Assembly: GCA_013823985.1 (NCBI GenBank)
Contig: PNNB01000001.1
Coordinates: 62,001 to 126,000, forward strand
DNA length: 64,000 bases
Source of the DNA: Sphingopyxis sp.
Lineage (GTDB): Bacteria > Pseudomonadota > Alphaproteobacteria > Sphingomonadales > Sphingomonadaceae
Direction: 5' to 3'
Position numbers and translations under genes: made by a program. The notes below the pieces were generated by a model, which was not told the origin of the DNA, made no database searches, and worked only from the letters and a program-made list of their open reading frames with translations. Of the stretch, positions 34,721 to 43,233 are shown one piece after another; position 1 is the first letter of the stretch; every line of letters begins with the position of its first letter.

Positions 34721-36873
34721 CTCCGCCGGACGAGGCTGAGCGTCGGCACCTTCTTTTCATCGGCCAACGCGCCGCCCCGACCGGACAAGGACGCATTGGT
34801 CATGAAATAATGGTGCAGATTGAATGGCATATCGCCAGCCTTTAACCTTTCATAACGGCCATCGGACCGCAGCATCCAGCTTTGCTGATTGTCGAGAAGG
34901 TTTGCAACCATTACCTGATCGAGAATCTGGTCATGGACCGTCGGGTTCTCGATGGGCAGCATATATTCGACGCGCCGGTCAAAATTGCGCGACATCCAGT
35001 CCGCCGACGAAATGAAGACTTTTGCCTTGGAATTGGGAAGATCGGCGCCATTGCCCATGGCCCAGATGCGGCTATGTTCCAGAAAGCGTCCCACAACCGA
35101 TTTGACGCGGATGCGCGATGACATGCCCTTGACGCCCGGCCGCAGGCAACAGATGCCGCGCACCACCAGATCGATTTCGACACCCGCTTCGCTCGCCTCG
35201 TACAGCTTGTCGATGACGTCCTTGTCGACGAGCGAGTTGAGCTTTGCCCAGACAGCACCGGGCTTACCGGCCTGCACATTGGCGATTTCCTGATCGATCA
35301 GCGCCATGACTTTTTCGCGCAGGCCGAGCGGACTCATCGTCAGCAATTGAAGGTTGCTGGGGGGAATATAGCCGGTGATATAGTTGAATATCTGCCCCGC
35401 ATCATGCCCCACGCGCGGGTCGGCGGTGAAGAAGCTGATGTCGGTGTAAATCTTGGCGGTAATCGGGTGGTAGTTGCCCGTGCCCAGATGGCAGTAGGTG
35501 CGAAAACCATCGGCTTCGCGGCGGACCACCAGCGAAATCTTCGCATGGGTTTTCATATCCACAAAGCCGTAAACGACCTGCACCCCGCTATTTTCAAGCT
35601 GCGATGCCCAATGAAGATTCTGTTCTTCGTCAAAACGGGCTTTCAGCTCGACGATTGCGGTAACCGACTTACCCGCTTCGGCAGCTTCGCACAGGGCGCG
35701 GATGACCGCAGACTGCTTGCCTGCGCGGTAGAGCGTCTGCTTGATCGCGACGACATCGGGGTCGCGCGCGGCCTGCTGCAGAAAGGCGAGGACGACGTCG
35801 AAGCTCTCATAAGGGTGATGGATGACGATGTCTTTTTGCCGGATCGCGGCAAAGCAGTCGCCATCATGTTCCAAAATGCGTTCGGGAAAGCGCGGCGAAT
35901 AGGGCGGGAATTTGAGCGAGGGGCGGTCTTCCTCAACCAGCTGCGCCAGATCGCCGATCCCCAAAAAACCTACCGTTTCCGCAACCAGCGACGATCCCGC
36001 GCCCAGTTCGGTGCGGATCAGGGTCGACAGTTCGGCAGGCAGGCCCTTTTCCAGTTTCAGCCGGATGATCTTGCCCCGCCGCCGCCGTTTGATGGCGCTG
36101 CGGAAATAGCGGACAAGGTCTTCGGCTTCTTCCTCTACCTCGATATCGCTGTCGCGGATGATGCGGAAGGCACCGGCGGCGATCAGGATATAGTCGGGGA
36201 ACATCTGACCGACGAAATGGCGGATAAGATCTTCGATGGTCACAAAGCGGGTGCCCGCCCCCGGCAAGCGCACGAACCGGCGCAACGAAGACGGGATCAT
36301 GACCAGTTGCCGCACGACTTCGCCATCATCCTTGCGGCGCATGTCGAAGATCAGGCTGATGCCCTGGTTGGGAATGAAGGGGAACGGATGGGCAGGGTCG
36401 AGCGCCTGTGGCGTCAGCACGGGAAGGATCTGTTCCCGGAAATAGCGTTCGACTTCGGCCTGGTGCGTCTTGCCAATGGCGGCTGGCTCGACGACCTTGA
36501 TGCCTTCGCCAGCCAATTCCTTGAGCAGCTTCTTCCACAGCTTTTGCTGTTCCGCCATCAAAGAGTCGGCGGCGGCGACGGTTTCGGCCAACTGTTCCGA
36601 CGGCGTCCGTCCATCAATCGACAGCTCTTCAATCTTGCGCGATTGCTGTCCACGCAGACCCGCCACGCGCACCATGAAGAATTCGTCGAGGTTCGTGCCC
36701 GAAATTGACAGGAAGCGCAGACGCTCCAACAGCGGATGTGCGGGATTGGCGGCTTCTTCAAGGACGCGCTCATTGAATTTGAGCCAGGACAGTTCGCGGT
36801 TGAAATAGCGGCTGGCGGCCAGGTTCTTTTCGTTTTCCAAACTGTTCAAACCGGGCGCGGGCTTCACGTTCAT
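34717..36873 (-). CDS. ppk: Polyphosphate kinase
   Basis: 718 residues from the ATG at 36873 (AAGGACA upstream); an extension to 36906 is possible. The N-terminal ASRYFNRELSWLKFNERVLEEA, the RTYCHLGTGNYHPITAKIY segment with the phosphorylated His, and the C-terminal FDRRVEYMLPIENP are typical of PPK1. It makes polyphosphate from ATP at the membrane. First gene of ppk-ppx. Upstream it is divergent from a TonB receptor-phytase operon, with a long inverted repeat between them. Confidence 0.97.
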   Translation of the reverse strand: MNVKPAPGLNSLENEKNLAASRYFNRELSWLKFNERVLEEAANPAHPLLERLRFLSISGTNLDEFFMVRVAGLRGQQSRKIEELSIDGRTPSEQLAETVAAADSLMAEQQKLWKKLLKELAGEGIKVVEPAAIGKTHQAEVERYFREQILPVLTPQALDPAHPFPFIPNQGISLIFDMRRKDDGEVVRQLVMIPSSLRRFVRLPGAGTRFVTIEDLIRHFVGQMFPDYILIAAGAFRIIRDSDIEVEEEAEDLVRYFRSAIKRRRRGKIIRLKLEKGLPAELSTLIRTELGAGSSLVAETVGFLGIGDLAQLVEEDRPSLKFPPYSPRFPERILEHDGDCFAAIRQKDIVIHHPYESFDVVLAFLQQAARDPDVVAIKQTLYRAGKQSAVIRALCEAAEAGKSVTAIVELKARFDEEQNLHWASQLENSGVQVVYGFVDMKTHAKISLVVRREADGFRTYCHLGTGNYHPITAKIYTDISFFTADPRVGHDAGQIFNYITGYIPPSNLQLLTMSPLGLREKVMALIDQEIANVQAGKPGAVWAKLNSLVDKDVIDKLYEASEAGVEIDLVVRGICCLRPGVKGMSSRIRVKSVVGRFLEHSRIWAMGNGADLPNSKAKVFISSADWMSRNFDRRVEYMLPIENPTVHDQILDQVMVANLLDNQQSWMLRSDGRYERLKAGDMPFNLHHYFMTNASLSGRGGALADEKKVPTLSLVRRR

Positions 36874-36904
36874 TGTCCTTCTTGATGGGTCTCTGCGCGG
36901 TGGC

Positions 36905-36984
36905 ACGGAAACATTACGCTTTTACGGCATCGGTAGATAAAAAATGTAATGTTTCCGTCTTTATTTTGTCATCGCTTATAAGCG
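36905..36984. promoter_or_regulatory. Inverted repeats in the ppk / TonB receptor divergent region
   Basis: Arms 36905-36917 and 36946-36958 (ACGGAAACATTAC and its exact reverse complement) are separated by 28 bases. A further perfect 12-base palindrome CGCTTATAAGCG is at 36973-36984. These lie between ppk and the receptor start and may be operator sites for one or both operons. No clear Pho box was found. Confidence 0.45.
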
Positions 36985-37046
36985 GTCGAGTCACAAGCCC
37001 TGCCTAATGCGCCCGAAACCATGTTGGTCAATCAGGGGCAAGGCAC

Positions 37047-39869
37047 ATGAAATCGCGTAAAATAGCGTCCGTAACAATCTTGAAGGCATCCATGCTGGCA
37101 AGCGCCGCAATGGTGCTGTTGTCTTCACAAGTCGCCGTCGCACAGGAAGTTCCCGCCGATGATGCCGCCGAGGAAGGCGATGCCATCGTCGTCACCGGTT
37201 CGCGCCCCATTGCCGAGTCCGAAGCCGCCGCCTTGCAGGTGCAGCGCAACTCGGATTCGCTGGTGACTGTTGTCGCATCGGACTCGGTTGGCCGTCTGCC
37301 TGACCAGAATATCGCACAGGCAACCGGCCGCTTGCCAGGTGTCGCGGTCGAGCGTGACCAGGGCCAGGCACGTTATATCTCTTTGCGCGGTGCGCCCAAT
37401 TATTGGACGACCCTGTCGTTCGACGGCATCAACGTTGTCAGCCCCGAAGGCCGCGATGCGCGGTTTGACTCCATTCCTTCGGCTATTGCATCGCAGATTG
37501 TCGTGTCCAAGGCTGTGACGCCGGACATGCCCGGGGAGACTGTTTCGGGTAACGTCAACGTCGTAACCCGTTCGGCGTTCGACTATAGTGGCTTCCATTT
37601 CGCGGGCAAAGCGGGCCTCGGCGTTGCCGAGCTTGGTAATCGCCCGCAATATGAAGGATCAGCCGTTGTCTCCACCCGCATCCCGGCAGGCGAAGGCGAA
37701 ATCGGCGTGCTGGTGTCCGGCAGCTATTATCAGCGCGACATGATCACCGACAATTTCGAAACCGACTATGAGCGTGTTGCCCAGGACCAACGTCCCGGCG
37801 CTGCGACGCGTTTTTGGGCGCATGAGGCGGAAAACAAGCTGTATCGCTTGACCCGTCGCAACTGGTCGGTAACCGGACGGCTCGACTGGAAGCCCGACAG
37901 TGCGAACACCATCTCGCTGCGGTCGATCTACACCATTTTCACCGACGACGAAAAGCGTGACAACTACCGCTTCGACCTTGATGACCGTCAGGGCGACCTC
38001 GTTGCCAACACGGCGGCCTGTTCGACGGCGGTCAACCCGACCCCGACGACGAGCGGCTATGCCGACGTTTGCATCGGCAACACGCCGTTTCAGGGCACGG
38101 TCTATGGCATCGACATCCGTCAGCGTTCGACCCTGCGCGCCTTCCGCCAGTCGATCTTCACCAACACGCTGGAAGGAACGCATGAGTTCGGCGATGGCTG
38201 GAAAGTAAACTGGCTCGGCAACTACACCGAATCCAAGGATGACCGTTCGGTTGTGGGCGAAGCGACATGGGACAGCCCCAGCACGCGGAACCTGCGTCCG
38301 ACCGTCAGCTATGATTTCACCAACCCCAATTTTTCCCGCCTGCTGCTGTTCACGACGGTCCAATTGAGCACGCCCACCCGTTTTCAGGCAGGAACCCCGG
38401 TTGTCGATATCGACAGCTTCACAAAGCCGCTGACCTCGCTGAATATCCTCGACGCCGTGGATACGACCAAGGCCTATACCGGCAAGTTGGTACTGTCGCG
38501 CGAGACCGAATTCATGGGCGGCGATGCGACCTTCCGTCTGGGCTTCCAGTTTGACCAGCGCACCAAGACGGTGGACGAAAGTTCCATCACGCTCAACACG
38601 GCAGCCCAATTTGCGACGATTGGCATCGCCACAAATTACATCACGTTCAGCCTCGACACACCGTTCCGGGGCGAAATTCCGCTCGGCTATAATTTCCGCT
38701 ATTTCGACGCCGAGCAAATGCGCGCGGCGAGTGCGGCGGCGCGCAGCAACTTCCCGTTCGTTCCAGCCACGGGCAACATCTATGATGTGCGTGAGCAGGT
38801 CTATGCGGGCTATGCCATGGGTACCGTGCGCTATGACTGGGGTTCGGTCATCGGCGGTGCGCGCGTCGAGCATGTGAAGAACCGCGGTATCGCGGTGGCG
38901 ACCATCGCGGGCGTGACCGGTCCGGTGACGGCAGAGTCGTCGCAGACACTGGTCTTCCCCAGCCTGCACCTGAACTTCGACGTCGAAACCGACAAGAAAC
39001 TGCGCATCGGTTTCACCAGCGGTGCGGCACGCGCCGATTATGACCAGCTTCGTCCCAATGTTGTCGTCGATGACATCAACCAGAGCATTTCGGGCGGCAA
39101 CCCGTCGGTGAAACCGGAACGCTCCTACGGTGTGGATGCCTATTATGAATGGTATGTGCAGCCGCAGGGCTATTTCATGCTCGGCGCTTTCTACAAGCGG
39201 GTCGAGGATGTGCTCTACACCACACGCCGCGCCTTTGGCTCCAACGCGCTCGACAGCAACGGCATCGACCGTTCGGCCTATGCGTTCAGCGGGATCACCA
39301 ATGGTGGTTCGGGCCGGGTGATGGGCTTTGAAGCTGCGGCGCAGTTCCAGTTGGACCCCTATGTCGCAGACCTTGGCCTGCCCGACTGGATGGGCGGCTT
39401 TGGTATCACCGCCAACGCCACCTATAATGACAGCGAAGTCACCAAGCCCGCGATCCTGAACGCCGCCGGTGCCGTCATCTCGCCCGAGCGCAAGGTCCCG
39501 CTGCCCGGCACCTCCGAGGTGGTCTACAATGTCGGCGCCTATTATGAAAAGTACGGCCTGTCGCTCCGCCTGCAATATCAGAATCGCACCACTTGGGCGG
39601 ATGGTTTTGCCGACAATCTCGACAGCGCTGGCGACACCTATTGGGCCGATGATGACGAGCTGGACTTCTCGGCTCGCTATGAAATCTCGAAGGGCTTTGA
39701 AGTCTATTTCGATGCGACCAACCTGCTCAACAACCCCGGTCGCCGCTATTCCGACCCGTCGAACCTGCTGAACGCCAGTGGTGTTCCGACGGTGCGCAAC
39801 GGCCAATATACCATTGAGTGGGAACGCTTTGGCCGTCGTTATTCCGGTGGTATTCGCGTAAACTTCTGA
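37047..39869 (+). CDS. TonB-dependent receptor (Xanthomonas/Caulobacter type), phytase-linked
   Basis: 940 residues with a signal peptide (cleavage near VAVAQE). The TonB box region reads GDAIVVTGSRPIAES, the plug contains VGRLPDQNIAQATGRLPGVAVE and YISLRGAPNYWTTLSFDG. The long barrel closes with RRYSGGIRVNF (C-terminal Phe). This is the large receptor subfamily typical of oligotrophic alphaproteobacteria. Its TGA overlaps the phytase ATG (TGATG), so the two are made together. That makes inositol phosphates or their complexes candidate ligands. Confidence 0.94.
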   Translation: MKSRKIASVTILKASMLASAAMVLLSSQVAVAQEVPADDAAEEGDAIVVTGSRPIAESEAAALQVQRNSDSLVTVVASDSVGRLPDQNIAQATGRLPGVAVERDQGQARYISLRGAPNYWTTLSFDGINVVSPEGRDARFDSIPSAIASQIVVSKAVTPDMPGETVSGNVNVVTRSAFDYSGFHFAGKAGLGVAELGNRPQYEGSAVVSTRIPAGEGEIGVLVSGSYYQRDMITDNFETDYERVAQDQRPGAATRFWAHEAENKLYRLTRRNWSVTGRLDWKPDSANTISLRSIYTIFTDDEKRDNYRFDLDDRQGDLVANTAACSTAVNPTPTTSGYADVCIGNTPFQGTVYGIDIRQRSTLRAFRQSIFTNTLEGTHEFGDGWKVNWLGNYTESKDDRSVVGEATWDSPSTRNLRPTVSYDFTNPNFSRLLLFTTVQLSTPTRFQAGTPVVDIDSFTKPLTSLNILDAVDTTKAYTGKLVLSRETEFMGGDATFRLGFQFDQRTKTVDESSITLNTAAQFATIGIATNYITFSLDTPFRGEIPLGYNFRYFDAEQMRAASAAARSNFPFVPATGNIYDVREQVYAGYAMGTVRYDWGSVIGGARVEHVKNRGIAVATIAGVTGPVTAESSQTLVFPSLHLNFDVETDKKLRIGFTSGAARADYDQLRPNVVVDDINQSISGGNPSVKPERSYGVDAYYEWYVQPQGYFMLGAFYKRVEDVLYTTRRAFGSNALDSNGIDRSAYAFSGITNGGSGRVMGFEAAAQFQLDPYVADLGLPDWMGGFGITANATYNDSEVTKPAILNAAGAVISPERKVPLPGTSEVVYNVGAYYEKYGLSLRLQYQNRTTWADGFADNLDSAGDTYWADDDELDFSARYEISKGFEVYFDATNLLNNPGRRYSDPSNLLNASGVPTVRNGQYTIEWERFGRRYSGGIRVNF

Positions 39870-40900
39870 TGCGCAATATACTTGTTCTAGCGATAGTGCT
39901 CCTCGCCGGTTGCGCCACGCCGCAACCGGTGATGAGCCCGCTCCCCACCGCGCCGGTCACCGCATCGGTCGAGACCGATCCTGTCGGAACGCTCGACGAT
40001 GCGGCGGATGATCCCGCGATCTGGCGCAATGCGGCCAGTCCGGCGGACAGCCTTGTGGTCGCGACCGACAAGCAGGCGGCGATCCATGTCTATGACCTGA
40101 AGGGCAAGCGGCTCCATTCCGCCCCGTCGCCGCGGCTGAACAATGTCGACCTGCGCGATGTCGGTGGTTCCACCGGCGTTCTGGTTGCAGCCAGCGACCG
40201 GCAGGATATCGCCAACGCCAAGATGGCGCTGTTCCGGCTCGACACCAATGCCCGGCAACTGCTGCCGATCGGCAGCATCGCGGTCGGCACGGGCGAGGCC
40301 TATGGCATGTGCCTGTGGCAGCGGGCGTCGGACAAGGCGCTGTTCGGCTTCCTCGTCCTGAAAGATGGCCGCATCGATCAGGTGGCGCTGGACCTTTCCG
40401 GTTCGGTCCCCACCGGCAAGGTCGTGCGCAGCATGAAACTTGCGACCCAGTCCGAAGGCTGCGTCGTCGATGACCGCACCGGCATCCTTTACGTCACCGA
40501 AGAAGATGTCGGCCTGTGGAAATTCGACGCAGCGCCAGACGCGCCCGTCACAGCAACCGCGCTGGCGAAGGCCGACGGCAAGGAAATTGTCATGGACGCC
40601 GAAGGCGTGGCCCTCGCCCCTGACGGAGCGGACGGCGGCTATCTGCTGGTCTCCAGCCAAGGCGATAACGCCTATGCCGTCTACCGCTTGCCCGAAGCCG
40701 CCTATGTCGGCCGGTTCCGGATCGTCGACGGCGCACTGGACGGCGTGCAGGAAACCGATGGCATTGAGCTGATGCTCGGCGATTTCGGTCCCGCCTTTCC
40801 CGATGGATTGTTCGTGGCGCAGGATGGCGACAACATGCCGCAGACCCAGAATTTCAAATATCTGGGCTGGGCCGAAATCCGCAAGGCGTTGGGGCTATAG
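39869..40900 (+). CDS. Beta-propeller phytase lipoprotein (3-phytase)
   Basis: 343 residues from the ATG overlapping the receptor stop; a longer frame from 39818 lies inside the receptor gene. The lipobox is VLLAGC, so the enzyme should be anchored in the outer or inner membrane facing the periplasm or surface. DDAADDPAIW and NNVDLRDV are beta-propeller phytase signatures, with later EGCVVDDRTGILYVTEED. It removes phosphates from inositol hexakisphosphate with calcium. Coupling to a TonB receptor, and the neighbouring ppk-ppx genes, suggest a phosphorus-acquisition locus. Confidence 0.92.
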   Translation: MRNILVLAIVLLAGCATPQPVMSPLPTAPVTASVETDPVGTLDDAADDPAIWRNAASPADSLVVATDKQAAIHVYDLKGKRLHSAPSPRLNNVDLRDVGGSTGVLVAASDRQDIANAKMALFRLDTNARQLLPIGSIAVGTGEAYGMCLWQRASDKALFGFLVLKDGRIDQVALDLSGSVPTGKVVRSMKLATQSEGCVVDDRTGILYVTEEDVGLWKFDAAPDAPVTATALAKADGKEIVMDAEGVALAPDGADGGYLLVSSQGDNAYAVYRLPEAAYVGRFRIVDGALDGVQETDGIELMLGDFGPAFPDGLFVAQDGDNMPQTQNFKYLGWAEIRKALGL

Positions 40901-40947
40901 GCAAAAGACGGTGTTGCAATGACGTGCCTGCGGGTTATGGGCAGGGC

Positions 40948-41385
40948 ATGACAAAAATCTGGTTTGACGACACGCTTGACCTTGACGGCCTGACCAAAGG
41001 CAGCAGCGATTGTATGCCCGGCTATGTCGGGATCGAATTCACCGCTTATGGCGATGACTGGCTTCAGGCCCGCATGCCGGTGAACGAGCGGACGAAGCAG
41101 CCCTATGGCCGCTTGCATGGCGGTGCGTCGGTGGTGCTTGCGGAGACCATCGGGTCGACCGGCGCGGCGATGACCGTGGACCGCAGCAAATTCGCAACCG
41201 TGGGGATGGAGATCAACGCCAACCATATCCGCCCGGTCAAGGACGGCTTCGTCACGGCAACCGCCCGCCCGGAATCGATCGGCCGCACGACGCAGATCTG
41301 GTCGATCCGTATCGAGGACGAGGCAGGCAAGCTGGTCTGCATTTCGCGTATCACGATGGCTGTTATTCCGACCGACAGGGCGTAA
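40948..41385 (+). CDS. PaaI-type hotdog thioesterase
   Basis: 145 residues from ATG 40948; a GTG at 40924 is an alternative start. RLHGGASVVLAETIGSTGA is the HGG-containing signature of PaaI/MenI-like acyl-CoA thioesterases, with catalytic Glu in LAET. The last part NANHIRPVKDGFVTATARP completes the hotdog sheet. It hydrolyses aryl- or acyl-CoA in the cytoplasm. It lies 47 bases after the phytase but is metabolically unrelated, and is probably its own unit or read through. Confidence 0.88.
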   Translation: MTKIWFDDTLDLDGLTKGSSDCMPGYVGIEFTAYGDDWLQARMPVNERTKQPYGRLHGGASVVLAETIGSTGAAMTVDRSKFATVGMEINANHIRPVKDGFVTATARPESIGRTTQIWSIRIEDEAGKLVCISRITMAVIPTDRA

Positions 41386-41474
41386 TAAGCCGTCAGGACC
41401 CAGACAATTGCCGTGCGCGGGCTGGCCTGCTATCGGGTATATGACACCGCTGGACACAATTTGGAAGCAAGCTG

Positions 41475-42710
41475 ATGACAATGAGATATGTCCGTGAATT
41501 CAAGGGCTTTGCCGGCATCCGGCTCGAATCGGATGATATCGGCACGGCGGACGATCCGTCGATCATCCTGCTGCACGGCTTCGGTCAGACCCGCAAGGTG
41601 TGGGAAGATGTCGCCGTCGGTCTGGAACAGGCCGGACGCCATGTCATCAATGTCGACCTGCGCGGCCATGGCGGTAGCGACTGGCCATCGGACAGCCGCT
41701 ACGGCTTTGAAGCCTATGTCGAGGACCTGCGCGCCGTGCTGGGGCAGATGCGGACTCGGCCTGTGGTCGTCGCCGCCATGCACAGCGGCTGGATCGCGAC
41801 CGCCGCGTTGGCGGAAGACGCCGCTACGCTCGCGTCGGGCCTGATCCTTGTCGACCCCCCGGCAGAAGATGGCGCGCAAACCGTCCGCGCCTCCGCCGAA
41901 GCGCTGTCGGCCTCGCTGCTGCAGGGCCTCGCAAAGCCCGATTACGACACGAAGCTGCTCGATCTCTTCGATGTGGGCGGCACGGGCGAGCGCCTGTCGG
42001 TGGTGGCACCGCACATCAACATCCCTGTCCTGCTGATCCGCGGAGCTTTGGGCAGCGTGGAGCCCGATACCGCATCCCCCGCCTTTGTGGCGGCCTTTCC
42101 CGATGTTGAGGCCATCGACGTCGATGGCGGCGGCCTGCTGGTCAACGCCGAACGCACTGAAGCGTTTAACGGCCTGCTCATCGACTTTCTGGAACGCAAG
42201 CAACCGCGCTTCATTCCGGAATATCGCTCGGGGTCGGACGCCCGCACCTTGCGCGACGCGATGGGCTGCTTTGCCACCGGCATCACCATCATTACCGCGC
42301 ACGCCGCCGACGGCAAACCCATTGGCCTGACCGCCAACAGCTTCACCAGCGTATCGCTCGACCCGCCGCTCCTGCTCGTCTGCATCGCCAACAGCGCGGG
42401 CAGTGCGGAAACGTTGCGCTTGGCCGAAAGCTTCGCGGTCAACGTGCTGCAAATCGGGCAGCAACCGGTGTCGAACCTGTTCGCAGGCAAAGGGGAGGAC
42501 CGCTTTGCCGGCACCCGTTGGGAAGTCGGCGAATATGGCGCGCCCATCCTGCCCAGCTCGCTCGGCATCTTCGAATGCACGCGCAACGCGCTGCATGAGG
42601 CAGGCGACCATTTCCTTCTGGTCGGCAAGGTTGAAAAGGCGAGCTTTGAACCCCGCCGCGATCCGCTGCTCTATTTCCGGGGCAAATACCGGCGGCTCCA
42701 TTTCACCTGA
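41475..42710 (+). CDS. Fusion of a degenerate alpha/beta hydrolase with a flavin reductase domain
   Basis: 411 residues. Residues 1-240 have an alpha/beta-hydrolase pattern (IILLHGFGQTRKVWEDVA, VDLRGHGGSDWP), but the nucleophile elbow is AMHSG at 101-105, with His where Ser is expected. The usual late catalytic His region reads DGGGLLVNAERTEAF and has no His. Residues about 252-411 are a flavin reductase-like (FMN) domain: DAMGCFATGITIITA, then IGLTANSFTSVSLDPPLLL. Such domains supply reduced flavin to two-component monooxygenases. The hydrolase half may bind rather than cut a ligand. Confidence 0.85.
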   Translation: MTMRYVREFKGFAGIRLESDDIGTADDPSIILLHGFGQTRKVWEDVAVGLEQAGRHVINVDLRGHGGSDWPSDSRYGFEAYVEDLRAVLGQMRTRPVVVAAMHSGWIATAALAEDAATLASGLILVDPPAEDGAQTVRASAEALSASLLQGLAKPDYDTKLLDLFDVGGTGERLSVVAPHINIPVLLIRGALGSVEPDTASPAFVAAFPDVEAIDVDGGGLLVNAERTEAFNGLLIDFLERKQPRFIPEYRSGSDARTLRDAMGCFATGITIITAHAADGKPIGLTANSFTSVSLDPPLLLVCIANSAGSAETLRLAESFAVNVLQIGQQPVSNLFAGKGEDRFAGTRWEVGEYGAPILPSSLGIFECTRNALHEAGDHFLLVGKVEKASFEPRRDPLLYFRGKYRRLHFT

Positions 42711-42780
42711 ACCCTCCGCGTTTGTGGAAAACCCGAAAATGCGCTATGGCGTGGGCCTTCGGGAAAAAGGGGGACTTGCC

Positions 42781-43233
42781 GTGGCACGAACAACAGGGTG
42801 CATCTTGGGCGTCATGGCGGGTCTGGGCCTTGCCGTTCCACTCGCGGCGCAAAGCGCCAAATTACCGATCGCCGAAGGTGTCTGGGTCAAGACCGACACC
42901 AAATGCGAAACCGCCACCACCGCCCATGTCTATGGCGGCAAACGGTTCGGCACCTTTTATTTCTATGGCCCCAAACAAAGCATGGGACCCGCCAATGAAA
43001 CCGAAGCCTTCGTCCGCAGCAGCAAGGTCGCAGGCGGCTTTGTCATGGTCAACGAAGGCCCGTTGGAAGTCGCGCCGCGCCCCAATGGCCAGGCCGTTGT
43101 CCGCGCCAATTCGCCGACCCAGGGCGTGCAATGGAGCGACGCGGTCCGGCTCTGCCCCCCTGCAACGCTGTCCAAAAAGATGCGCGACGCGCTGACCAAG
43201 GCGGGCCTGATCAAGGCAGCCCCGCGCCCCTAA
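42781..43233 (+). CDS. Small secreted protein of unknown function
   Basis: 150 residues from GTG 42781, which has AAGGGGGAC upstream and gives a clean signal peptide (cleavage near LAAQSA); an ATG at 42739 is possible. The mature part begins EGVWVKTDTKCETATTAHVY and has two Cys (TKCETA, VRLCPP) that could form a disulfide. No family recognised. Its 3' end overlaps the convergent photolyase-like gene by four bases. Confidence 0.65.
   Translation: MARTTGCILGVMAGLGLAVPLAAQSAKLPIAEGVWVKTDTKCETATTAHVYGGKRFGTFYFYGPKQSMGPANETEAFVRSSKVAGGFVMVNEGPLEVAPRPNGQAVVRANSPTQGVQWSDAVRLCPPATLSKKMRDALTKAGLIKAAPRP

Noticed and set aside
36874..37046. Pho box upstream of ppk or the receptor
   Set aside because: TTGTCAT occurs once near 36966, but no second direct repeat at proper spacing.
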